12,196 nucleotides of DNA, taken from NCBI GenBank assembly GCA_004347865.1, contig QNUZ01000040.1, forward strand, positions 1-12,196, in the 5' to 3' direction. Of the stretch, positions 1 through 5,273 are shown one piece after another. Under the pieces are notes generated by a model. It did not search any database. It had not been told where the DNA came from and worked only from the letters and a program-made list of their open reading frames with translations. Position 1 is the stretch's first letter, and each line of letters starts with the position of its first letter. The translations under genes were made by a program, and so were the position numbers. The DNA comes from Archaeoglobi archaeon. Lineage in GTDB: Archaea > Halobacteriota > Archaeoglobi > Archaeoglobales > Archaeoglobaceae.

Positions 1-132
1 CATAGCCCGCAGGTTAATGAGATCTGCGGGATGGGGGAGCTGTGAGCCCCCCGAACCGGCAGATGAGGGGAGGGGCGTAAAGCCCTCTCTTAACGCCGGA
101 AGCTCCCGACTTTAGTCGTGGAGCAGCTCACA
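1..132 (+). mobile_element. Short IS200/IS605-type element, copy 1 (omegaRNA-like right end, no transposase)
   Basis: No protein is encoded here; the DNA is a chain of hairpins. Stem 6-12/24-30 (CCCGCAG/CTGCGGG) is followed by ATGGGG, then a GGGGG/CCCCC stem at 33-37/47-51. A right-end module begins with GAACCGGCAGATGAGG at 53-68. CCGGC at 56-60 can pair with GCCGG at 95-99, enclosing a GGGC-GTAAA-GCCC hairpin at 73-85. The last hairpin (GCTCC 102-106 / GGAGC 120-124, CGAC/GTCG around a TTTA loop, one bulged T at 119) leads to the terminal GCAGCTCAC. From family knowledge, this order matches the right end of archaeal IS605/IS1341 elements, where it forms the scaffold of the TnpB-associated omegaRNA. 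Copies at 1681-1821 and 12070-12196 share the module. The length (about 128 bp from first hairpin to end) suggests a MITE-like derivative, but the left boundary may lie outside the window. Confidence 0.72.
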
Positions 133-738
133 TTCTTTAGAGAAGTCTTTCTCTCCGTTGAAAGCCACTTTTGGTGTTATAGCCTTTCCAATGGCAGAAA
201 CAGCGAGAATCTTTGCCAAATCACCGGGAACAAAAGGTATTGCTCCGATCATTAGCAACTCATAGAATCCAAGGCCAGGAAATATCAAAAGAAGCCATAA
301 AAGGCCCAATCCGTAAATTATGATGAAGTTAGCGAAAATTAGAATTGGCAGAAGTGTCAGAAAGAATCTAGCACCAACGTATCTATCTACCAAGTATCCA
401 ACAAAAAGTGCCGATATGATGAAACCAAGTAGATACCCCACAGTCGGTCCATAGAGGACTGCAAGACCGCCCTTGAACCCTGCAAACCAAGGGATTCCCG
501 CTAAACCCAGTGCAACGTAGAATGCCTGGCTGATTCCACCCCAGCTTCTGCCGAGAATTACGGCACTTAGAAATACTGCGAAGGTCTGCATCGTTACTGG
601 AACTGGGGTCCAAGGAAGATAGAGCCTTATCTGGGCGCATATACCAGTAATGACTGCAAAGACGAATGCTAAAACCAACTTCTCTTCAAACCGGGCTTCG
701 TATCTCCAACGGTAGAACCTGTACCTCACAAACTCCAT
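112..738 (-). CDS. bioY: BioY biotin transporter (ECF S component)
   Basis: Integral membrane substrate-binding subunit for biotin uptake. The 208 residues are mostly hydrophobic, with about six membrane segments. Family hallmarks are the PWTPVPVTMQTFAVFLSA stretch (residues 42-59), a GLAGIPWFAGFKGG loop and the GPTVGYLLGF segment (about 97-106). PFVPGDLAK near residue 170 is the usual last-helix signature. The ATG at 738 is preceded by GGAGGG (745-750, 6-nt spacer), a good ribosome site. No EcfA/EcfT ATPase or transmembrane partner is nearby, so it works alone or with a shared ECF module encoded elsewhere. The stop codon (112-114) and the last five codons (ELLHD) lie inside the terminal hairpin of the element at 1-132, so the native C-terminus has been replaced or trimmed after the last membrane helix. 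Function is probably intact because only the cytoplasmic tail is affected. Confidence 0.93.
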   Translation of the reverse strand: MEFVRYRFYRWRYEARFEEKLVLAFVFAVITGICAQIRLYLPWTPVPVTMQTFAVFLSAVILGRSWGGISQAFYVALGLAGIPWFAGFKGGLAVLYGPTVGYLLGFIISALFVGYLVDRYVGARFFLTLLPILIFANFIIIYGLGLLWLLLIFPGLGFYELLMIGAIPFVPGDLAKILAVSAIGKAITPKVAFNGEKDFSKECELLHD

Positions 739-803
739 TTAGAACCCTCCAAACCTTTTTGATATTCTTGTTTTAGGTTTTTAGGTTGGTACATTTAAAA
801 TTT
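739..803 (-). promoter_or_regulatory. bioY promoter and possible biotin operator
   Basis: Reading the minus strand, a TTTAAA TATA core lies at 794-799, about 58 nt before the bioY ATG. This predicts a start near 770 and a roughly 30-nt leader carrying the GGAGGG ribosome site. Between the TATA core and the ribosome site is an inverted repeat AAACCT (751-756) / AGGTTT (775-780) with 18 nt between the arms, plus a TTAGGTT direct repeat (773-779 and 781-787). BirA-type biotin operators described in bacteria and some archaea have AACC...GGTT arms, so this could be a biotin-responsive site. The spacing differs from the usual 14-16 nt, and the assignment is speculative. Confidence 0.4.
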
Positions 804-828
804 TCGGCTATTATCCTAACTTTTTGCC

Positions 829-847
829 AAAAATTTAAAAAAATAGG
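829..847 (-). terminator. T-rich terminator after the lactonase-like gene
   Basis: On the minus strand, just past the TAG stop of the hydrolase gene (854-856), there is a run reading TATTTTTTTAAATTTTT. Archaeal termination typically occurs at such U-rich tracts without a strong hairpin. It would separate this gene from bioY, which has its own promoter downstream. Confidence 0.45.
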
Positions 848-853
848 TATAAA

Positions 854-1639
854 CTACGAAAACTCCTGACCTTCGATGCTAGGTTCGTGCCCAGGAAGGA
901 TTCTGCTCCTTTTAACTAAACTCAAAGCCTTGAAACAGCTTTCATACCATTCGCTTAGATCCACATGAAGCCCTGGTGGATGGAAGGGGAGATTTGAACC
1001 AACAGTTACTTTTTGACCGTGCTCGTCCTCAAACTCTATTGGCACTTTGGGTGGGTGCAGGTTTATGTACGAGTAGAAGTGATCCCCAGAGAGGAGGTAA
1101 TCCCCACTCTGAGCCTTTACCAGAACTCCCTGAAGACCTTTAGTGTGGCCGGGAAGTAAAACAAGCCTTATACCTTCCTCAATTTCTATATCCCCGTTCA
1201 CGAGGCAGAGATCCATTTCTTCAAGAGGTAAAAAAAGGTCTTTCTCATATATTTCTCTATAATGCATTGGTGGATTTTGGGCTGACTCCCATTCTTTCTT
1301 TTGAACGAATATTCTTGCATTGTGGAACATTGTCGCATTGGCGACGTGGTCGAAATGCAGATGCGTAATGATGAGCGTATCGATTTCCTCGGGTTTTAAA
1401 TTTACACCGGAAAGAACGTTTCTTAAACCCTGCTCCCCGCCGCCCTTGCACGGAAATCCATGGATTAGGCCTTTTTTCGGCTCTGAAACACCAGCATCAA
1501 CAATTATTTTTCTGTCCTCGCTTTCAATCAGCCATACATAAACCGGGCCTGTAGCCAGAATTCGCATGTCGTTCAGCATCGCAACTGCTCCTACTGGCAC
1601 GCTGATCTCAGCTTGTTTGAGGGGCTTGATACGGAACAT
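854..1639 (-). CDS. Metallo-beta-lactamase-fold hydrolase, AHL-lactonase-like
   Basis: A soluble 261-residue enzyme with every ligand of a two-metal MBL active site: HLHFDH (H93, H95, D97, H98), H165 in LLPGHTKG, D186 in LSGDH, and H251 in LPGHEP. The ligand order and spacing, the N-terminal region before the first beta strand, and the length (about 250-260 residues) fit the N-acyl homoserine lactonase (AiiA/AttM-like) branch better than glyoxalase II or the RNase J type. The true substrate cannot be read from sequence; lactones in general, or quorum signals from neighbours, are possible. The ATG at 1639 lies 26 nt downstream of a TATA box (GATTTATATT, 1661-1670), so the mRNA is probably leaderless. 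The gene reads away from an IS605-like element that begins just beyond the promoter. Confidence 0.82.
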   Translation of the reverse strand: MFRIKPLKQAEISVPVGAVAMLNDMRILATGPVYVWLIESEDRKIIVDAGVSEPKKGLIHGFPCKGGGEQGLRNVLSGVNLKPEEIDTLIITHLHFDHVANATMFHNARIFVQKKEWESAQNPPMHYREIYEKDLFLPLEEMDLCLVNGDIEIEEGIRLVLLPGHTKGLQGVLVKAQSGDYLLSGDHFYSYINLHPPKVPIEFEDEHGQKVTVGSNLPFHPPGLHVDLSEWYESCFKALSLVKRSRILPGHEPSIEGQEFS

Positions 1640-1660
1640 AGCAGCATCTCAGTAATGATC

Positions 1661-1680
1661 AATATAAATCTTTTTCTTTT
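1661..1680 (-). promoter_or_regulatory. Promoter of the lactonase-like gene
   Basis: The minus strand carries a purine-rich BRE-like stretch (AAAAGAAAAA, 1671-1680) followed by the TATA element GATTTATATT (1661-1670). The TATA centre is about 26 nt from the ATG at 1639, the normal archaeal distance for transcription starting at or next to the start codon. Confidence 0.6.
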
Positions 1681-1821
1681 ATAGCTAAACCTCCCCTAAA
1701 AGAGTGGAGGATGAGAAAAGCTTAAATAAATAGAGTACTTTAAAAATTAAAGATGCCGACGTGTTGCCTCGGCATATGAGGAAGGGCGTAAAGCCTCGCC
1801 ATTAAAGGCGGGGTAGCTTAC
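1681..1821 (+). mobile_element. Short IS200/IS605-type element, copy 2
   Basis: This non-coding block shares its plan with the elements at 1-132 and 12070-12196. A left hairpin (CCTCC/GGAGG, 1690-1710) is followed directly by ATGAG. A GCCGA/TCGGC hairpin (1755-1773) comes next, then the diagnostic right-end string ATGAGGAAGGGCGTAAAGCC (1776-1795) and a CGCC/GGCG hairpin closing on GGGGTAGCTTAC (1810-1821). The right end aligns with ATGAGGGGAGGGGCGTAAAGCC at 63-84 and the terminal GCAGCTCAC of copy 1. Hairpin-to-end length is about 132 bp, so it looks like a complete MITE-sized unit with no transposase. The left boundary is approximate; the right boundary rests on the TTAC/TCAC terminus typical of the family. 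Confidence 0.68.
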
Positions 1822-1852
1822 ATATAAATTAAAAATAAGTTTGGGTGTGAAA
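1822..1852 (+). promoter_or_regulatory. Promoter of the 67-residue ORF
   Basis: A TATA element (ATATAAATT, 1822-1830) starts immediately after the right end of the upstream element and is centred about 28 nt before the ATG at 1854. A GGTGTGA string (1844-1850) just before the ATG could act as a ribosome site if transcription begins slightly upstream. Confidence 0.5.
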
Positions 1853-1853
1853 T

Positions 1854-2057
1854 ATGGTCGGAACGATATTTCAGCTGTTCAAGATTGGCGCGGAAGCTGT
1901 GCTTAAGGAGTACGAGAAACCAGTTAAACACTTGATAAAAGCGAATATAGAGGTTTTGAAAGCTCTAAACTCGTTTACTGGTATTCTAGTTACAAATCTA
2001 GAGAGAATGGTCGAAGAGGAAGGAGAACCTCAGAGAGAAAAGCTAAAAGTTGAGTAG
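1854..2057 (+). CDS. Small helical protein of unknown function
   Basis: A 67-residue protein that I do not recognise. It has an N-terminal hydrophobic/amphipathic helix (about residues 4-17), a charged lysine-rich middle, a second hydrophobic stretch near residues 30-48 (VLKALNSFTGILV), and an acidic-basic C-terminal tail. There is no cysteine, signal peptide or clear membrane span, so an oligomerising or membrane-surface helical protein is plausible. Support for being real: a TATA box at 1822-1830, a GGTGTGA ribosome-site-like string, a T-rich tail directly after the stop, and no better competing frame. It stands alone between a mobile-element remnant and a tRNA. It may be lineage-specific. 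Confidence 0.6.
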   Translation: MVGTIFQLFKIGAEAVLKEYEKPVKHLIKANIEVLKALNSFTGILVTNLERMVEEEGEPQREKLKVE

Positions 2058-2079
2058 TTTTTATCTTTATTTTTTGTTT
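2058..2079 (+). terminator. T-rich terminator after the small ORF
   Basis: Directly after the TAG stop, the plus strand is TTTTTATCTTTATTTTTTG, a typical archaeal U-tract terminator. It marks the end of the 67-residue gene's transcript. Confidence 0.55.
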
Positions 2080-2085
2080 ATAACT

Positions 2086-2131
2086 GAAAATCCCCTTTAG
2101 GGTGGAATAGCTCAGAGTTCCTTGAGCTGTT
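2086..2131. other. Unexplained double hairpin between small ORF and tRNA
   Basis: Two adjacent inverted repeats: a small CCC-CTTTA-GGG hairpin (about 2092-2103) and a 9-bp stem AATAGCTCA / TGAGCTGTT (2106-2114 / 2123-2131, one G-T pair) with an 8-nt loop. It lies in the convergent gap downstream of both the small ORF and the tRNA. The first hairpin resembles the CTTTAG-loop hairpins of the nearby IS605-like elements, but no right-end module follows. It could be a decayed element end or an RNA 3'-end or processing structure. Nothing here codes for protein. Confidence 0.35.
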
Positions 2132-2159
2132 ATCTGACTCAACAATTTAGAAGAAAGTT

Positions 2160-2234
2160 TGGGTCCGGAGGGATTTGAACCCTCGACCGCCCGGTTATGA
2201 GCCGGGCGCTCTGACCAGTCTAAGCTACGGACCC
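2160..2234 (-). tRNA. tRNA with CAU anticodon (elongator Met or Ile2)
   Basis: A complete 75-nt cloverleaf on the minus strand. Acceptor stem GGGTCCG/CGGACCC, D stem GCTT/GAGC, anticodon stem CCCGG/CCGGG with loop CTCATAA (anticodon CAT), T stem GAGGG/CCCTC with TTCAAAT loop, discriminator A73, no intron, no encoded CCA. It is not the archaeal initiator, which has an A1-U72 end and GGG/CCC anticodon pairs next to the loop. The GGG-rich acceptor end and A73 recall tRNA-Ile, so it may be the Ile2 species whose C34 becomes agmatidine (TiaS substrate). Elongator Met cannot be excluded without comparison with the other CAU tRNAs of this genome. Its promoter lies in the 40-nt gap after the rtcA stop. 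Confidence 0.93.
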
Positions 2235-2254
2235 TTTTTCAGCGATTTAGAAAA

Positions 2255-2270
2255 AATTGTATTTAAGGAT
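2255..2270 (-). promoter_or_regulatory. tRNA promoter
   Basis: On the minus strand, CCTTAAATAC (2259-2268) forms a TATA element about 29 nt before the tRNA 5' end at 2234. It sits directly after the rtcA stop codon (2275-2277), so the tRNA can be expressed independently of rtcA, although read-through from rtcA is also possible. Confidence 0.55.
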
Positions 2271-2274
2271 TTCG

Positions 2275-3276
2275 TCATCCTGTACCTTTTATCTCCACAA
2301 TTCTCTCTGACTCATCCAATTTCAAAATTTCGCCTAGAAAGCTATTTATTACATATCTGTTGCTTTTCTGGTGGCCCGTTATCTTTGTGGTCGTGTATCT
2401 GGTTCTGCCACTTGCTATTGCTCCAAAGACCATGATCTGATCTGCAAGATGAGAATCAAAGGCGGCTTTGGTTGAGAATTCAGCATAGAAGTTCCTAGCT
2501 GCCTCAAGACCCACTTCTTCGGCCCTTTTTCCCTTTTCTCCTAGTGCACTTCCACCCTTATAGCCGCTCCACACAGTTATTCCGCTGCCAGTGGAGATTC
2601 CACTCAGAACCTCAACCTTTATTTCAGCACTCAAGCCTTTTTCCATCAGAAATCTAATCAGAGACTCCTTTTGCCTAATAGCAACGTGTTCGGGGAGATT
2701 CTGGCAATGGCTCACACCCTCAATTTTATCCTTAAGTTCGAGAAATTCATACCCCCGAAGTTTTTCCGGATCAACTTCAAGGATAACTTTCCCTCCTCCC
2801 TTTGGATAGTAGCCCCTTGCAACTATTTTGAGCCTTGGATAACAGTTCATATCTCTCAAAGCCCGTAGAGTTACTTTTTCAAAATAATCGATTGATGGCG
2901 ACCAAGCGACATCGGTCCCACCTATTAACTCGAGCCTTGAAGGTTTATCCGCTATTAAAAGCGGGGGTAGAATGGTCTGGAGAATTAATGTTACACTCCC
3001 CGCAGTCCCTATATCTATCTTGTAATCCCCTCCCCTAACACTCTTGGGTTTGAAAACGATCCTTGTTGAACCAAGCCTTAATCCCTCCACTTGGGCGTTG
3101 CTGATGAGCTTTGCAGCTTCAATCCCCTTAAGATGCTGTGGCGCTAAACCGGGCTTAGGCCGATTGGCCCTAATATTAAAGACTTCCACTTCTTTTCCGG
3201 TTATGCAGGAAAGAGCTACAGCAGTCCGTAAGATCTGCCCGCCACCCTCACCAAAGCTTCCGTCGATCTTTATCAT
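2275..3276 (-). CDS. rtcA: RNA 3'-terminal phosphate cyclase RtcA
   Basis: Converts RNA 3'-phosphate ends to 2',3'-cyclic phosphates using ATP through an enzyme-AMP intermediate. The protein (333 residues from the ATG) is full length for the family and carries the N-terminal IDGSFGEGGGQILRTAVALS block, the signature RGYYPKGGG (about residues 153-161) and the DSHLADQ block whose histidine (about residue 276) corresponds to the adenylated active-site His. The TTG one codon before the ATG is possible, but ATG at 3276 is preferred. It is about 24 nt from a TATA core at 3297-3302 with no ribosome site, so translation is leaderless. It points away from the DUF-type small gene at 3324 and toward the CAU tRNA. 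Related RCL1-type proteins lack the catalytic His, which is present here. Confidence 0.94.
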   Translation of the reverse strand: MIKIDGSFGEGGGQILRTAVALSCITGKEVEVFNIRANRPKPGLAPQHLKGIEAAKLISNAQVEGLRLGSTRIVFKPKSVRGGDYKIDIGTAGSVTLILQTILPPLLIADKPSRLELIGGTDVAWSPSIDYFEKVTLRALRDMNCYPRLKIVARGYYPKGGGKVILEVDPEKLRGYEFLELKDKIEGVSHCQNLPEHVAIRQKESLIRFLMEKGLSAEIKVEVLSGISTGSGITVWSGYKGGSALGEKGKRAEEVGLEAARNFYAEFSTKAAFDSHLADQIMVFGAIASGRTRYTTTKITGHQKSNRYVINSFLGEILKLDESERIVEIKGTG

Positions 3277-3289
3277 CAAACTAAGTTCT

Positions 3290-3308
3290 CAGTGGATTTA
3301 AAAACCCT
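3290..3308. promoter_or_regulatory. Shared bidirectional TATA box for rtcA and the 3324 operon
   Basis: A single palindromic TTTAAA core at 3297-3302 lies almost exactly midway between the two divergent start codons: about 24 nt to the rtcA ATG (A at 3276) and about 24-25 nt to the plus-strand ATG at 3324. No second TATA-like element or ribosome site is visible in the 47-bp gap, so one box appears to set both leaderless transcripts. Confidence 0.55.
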
Positions 3309-3323
3309 AAACAGAATATCCTC

Positions 3324-3629
3324 ATGCGAGAGTATAAGATAAAGAAAGGATACGAAGCGAGTAATTCCAGACTTGAAGAGATCCTCAGAAAATACTTCGG
3401 AAATTTTAGCTTCGAATCCGGCTACTACGTTGTCAGAAACTTTGGAGGCATAGAAGAACTGAGGGCGAAGGTTGAGAGAAAGATCTTGCTAGTAGAGACA
3501 AAGACAAAACTTGTGGATGATGAAACCGCTCTCAAGACTTTGAAAACCTACAACGGCTTTTTAGAAGAATTTACCGGTTACAGTGCAAAAGAAAGACAAA
3601 AAATGCTCAAAAAAGAAGTGGAATCATGA
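3324..3629 (+). CDS. Small conserved archaeal protein (DUF5611-like)
   Basis: A 101-residue soluble protein. It begins MREYKIKKGYE, has a mixed alpha/beta middle (YYVVRNFGGIEELRAKVE, ILLVETKTK) and ends in a lysine-rich helix. The opening and length recall a small euryarchaeal family that I associate with DUF5611; this is from memory and has no catalytic motif to support it. It is the first gene of a plus-strand run: its stop overlaps the start of the next gene (ATGA at 3626-3629), indicating translational coupling to the lipoprotein. Transcription probably starts at or near the ATG from the shared TATA box at 3297-3302. The function is unknown. Confidence 0.8.
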   Translation: MREYKIKKGYEASNSRLEEILRKYFGNFSFESGYYVVRNFGGIEELRAKVERKILLVETKTKLVDDETALKTLKTYNGFLEEFTGYSAKERQKMLKKEVES

Positions 3630-4567
3630 GATATATCTTTCTGATTTCATTTATCTTACTTTTTTCTGGCTGTTTGTCATATGAGCTGAGTAGAGAAGAA
3701 TACTGCGAAAAAGCTTGGCGATGGGATCTTGAATGCGCACTAAATTTCACCCTGAGCGATCAAGAGATAACAAAGGTCAGGTTCTTGGCAGAATCGCTGA
3801 GAGGAAAAGATTGCTTTGAAAGTTCCTGGAATGTTCTAAAGTGGACTGAAAAGAATATAGATTACGACTACGAGAAGGCCCAACTTCCAAGTCCGACGAT
3901 TATAACGCGAGGTAGGGAAGTAATAGTTCAGAATCCCGAAAGAGCCTATCAGACTCCCCTCGAGACAGTTGAGCTCAGAAGAGGAATCTGTGGTGATTAT
4001 GCTATTTTAATTGCCGCTCTTTTGACTGACCTCGGCTGCAAGCCTTACCTAGTGAGGCTAGAATTCGAGGGCGAAGAAGCCGGACATCTCGCTGCAGCTA
4101 TTCTCATGGACCAATATTATATACTGGATCAGAAGCTACCTCCAATGGACTTCGGAAGCTACTACAAAAAGTGGCTTCGAGAGGGTAAAAGAATAGAGAT
4201 GGGATACATTTACGAAAATGGAACCCTCGTCGAGAAAATTTCTTCTGCAGAGATGCTGAAATTTGATTACAGGTTCTCGGATTCGGATTTAAGACTTCTG
4301 GAAGAAAATCTGAAAGAAATATTAAAGCAGAGACTGAGAGAAGATGAAGGGATTCCCCACGGATACTGGGAGTATTCAACACTCAGGATAACGTTCCAAA
4401 ACTATGCCGAGCTTTATACACCGGCTTTTTTGGAGGAAATCGCTGGAGAGATTGCTGAGGAAATTCTTGAAGAACTTGAAAAAAGCGGCGAGGAATGGAA
4501 AGCCTTTAAACTAGAACTCAAGCAAAGCTCATCGAACATCATCGCAGAACTTCAGCTAGCAAGGTGA
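3626..4567 (+). CDS. Lipoprotein with transglutaminase-like catalytic triad
   Basis: A 313-residue exported protein. Residues 1-15 form a hydrophobic signal peptide ending in a lipobox (LLFSGC), so C16 is the likely lipid-modified anchor on the outer face of the membrane. The central domain has the transglutaminase-like order Cys-His-Asp: C122 in RRGICGDYAILIAALL, H154 in EEAGHLAAAIL, D168 in YYILDQK. These proteins are cysteine peptidase/amidase-like; the substrate is unknown. Extra cysteines (27, 37, 63) may form extracellular disulfides. The C-terminal third is acidic and helical, with no membrane anchor. The start overlaps the previous stop by 4 nt. At its own stop, TGATG overlaps a tiny ORF leading to the next gene, so the run behaves as one operon. 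Confidence 0.82.
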   Translation: MRYIFLISFILLFSGCLSYELSREEYCEKAWRWDLECALNFTLSDQEITKVRFLAESLRGKDCFESSWNVLKWTEKNIDYDYEKAQLPSPTIITRGREVIVQNPERAYQTPLETVELRRGICGDYAILIAALLTDLGCKPYLVRLEFEGEEAGHLAAAILMDQYYILDQKLPPMDFGSYYKKWLREGKRIEMGYIYENGTLVEKISSAEMLKFDYRFSDSDLRLLEENLKEILKQRLREDEGIPHGYWEYSTLRITFQNYAELYTPAFLEEIAGEIAEEILEELEKSGEEWKAFKLELKQSSSNIIAELQLAR

Positions 4568-4608
4568 TGGATAAGTCTTTTCTACTTCAGGTTAAGTTCC
4601 CTTCGTGA
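4567..4608 (+). CDS. Candidate 13-codon coupling peptide
   Basis: An ATG overlaps the stop of the lipoprotein gene (TGATG, 4565-4569) and follows AAGGTG, a plausible ribosome site. It opens a 13-codon frame (MDKSFLLQVKFPS) whose TGA (4606-4608) overlaps the GTG start of the next gene (4605-4607). The next gene has no recognisable ribosome site of its own, so this mini-ORF may carry terminating ribosomes across the 37-nt gap. It could also be a chance frame. Confidence 0.3.
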   Translation: MDKSFLLQVKFPS

Positions 4609-5273
4609 TCTTAAACTTCTTATCCGTGAACACGGCCTGGAACAGAGAGAAAGTAGTGGAGTTCATGAAGTATCGTGCAGTCGATGCTGTCTTTCTAGAT
4701 CTCCCTACCTCTTTTGAGGCTTACTTTGCAAAAAAATTGCTTCCGCCTGTGGACATCTCTCACATTCAAGATCTGAGAGCTTCCGAACCGATAATCCAGT
4801 ATTGCTGGAACGAGGAAGTACCAATATATTGCTACTTGGACGACAAAGATTCGGAAGAACGGAAGAAAATACAGATAGAACTTGCAAAACTTGTGCTAAA
4901 GGCGAAATTAACCGAAAAAATAGACGTTCTGGAGTGGAAGAAGCTTATTTTCCATGATTTGGCCTTAAAAGAGGGTTTAAATGAGCTGATCGCCATTAAA
5001 ATCCACGAAAATGCCGGAAACGTGAATGTCTGTCTCAACCTTAGTCCAGAAATCGAAAATTATCTTAAAGAGGCTGGTTTTGAGGTGGAGAGAATTCAGC
5101 TCTACGAGTTCCAGAGACCAATAGACAAACTTTACGAGTTGGCATTGAAAGAGATGAAAGGTGAAAAAGTATCCAATGAAGTCTATCTGGAGGTAATAAA
5201 AAAACATTTGATCTTCGTAGATTCCGTTATAGAGGTGGGATATGAAGAGGCCTGCAAATATTTTTGGATGTAA
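4605..5273 (+). CDS. Conserved-looking protein of unknown function
   Basis: A 222-residue soluble protein that I do not recognise. It has an N-terminal alpha/beta region (MILNFLSVNTAW, then DAVFLDLPTSFEAYF), a central charged helical part, and a C-terminal stretch rich in Glu/Lys/Leu helices ending GYEEACKYFWM. The early D-A-V-F-L-D-L-P segment is vaguely reminiscent of TraB/ChaN-like hydrolase folds, but no catalytic pattern can be assigned. The start must be GTG 4605 or an internal ATG at 4665, because an in-frame stop (TAA, 4593-4595) precedes the GTG and no ATG lies between. Its 3' end overlaps the amidohydrolase gene by 32 nt, so the two are probably co-translated and may act together. 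Confidence 0.75.
   Translation: MILNFLSVNTAWNREKVVEFMKYRAVDAVFLDLPTSFEAYFAKKLLPPVDISHIQDLRASEPIIQYCWNEEVPIYCYLDDKDSEERKKIQIELAKLVLKAKLTEKIDVLEWKKLIFHDLALKEGLNELIAIKIHENAGNVNVCLNLSPEIENYLKEAGFEVERIQLYEFQRPIDKLYELALKEMKGEKVSNEVYLEVIKKHLIFVDSVIEVGYEEACKYFWM

Noticed and set aside
1..45. Plus-strand frame ending in TGA at 43-45 that could be read as the tail of a tnpB gene
   Set aside because: Only 14 codons, no recognisable TnpB residues, and the same stretch is better explained as the left hairpin of a MITE-like element, as in the other two copies.
1681..1821. CRISPR-like repeat
   Set aside because: Only three dispersed copies kilobases apart, with no regularly spaced repeats or spacers and no cas genes.
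2086..2160. C/D-box small RNA near the tRNA
   Set aside because: CTGA-like D boxes occur, but no RUGAUGA C box is found at the required distance on either strand.
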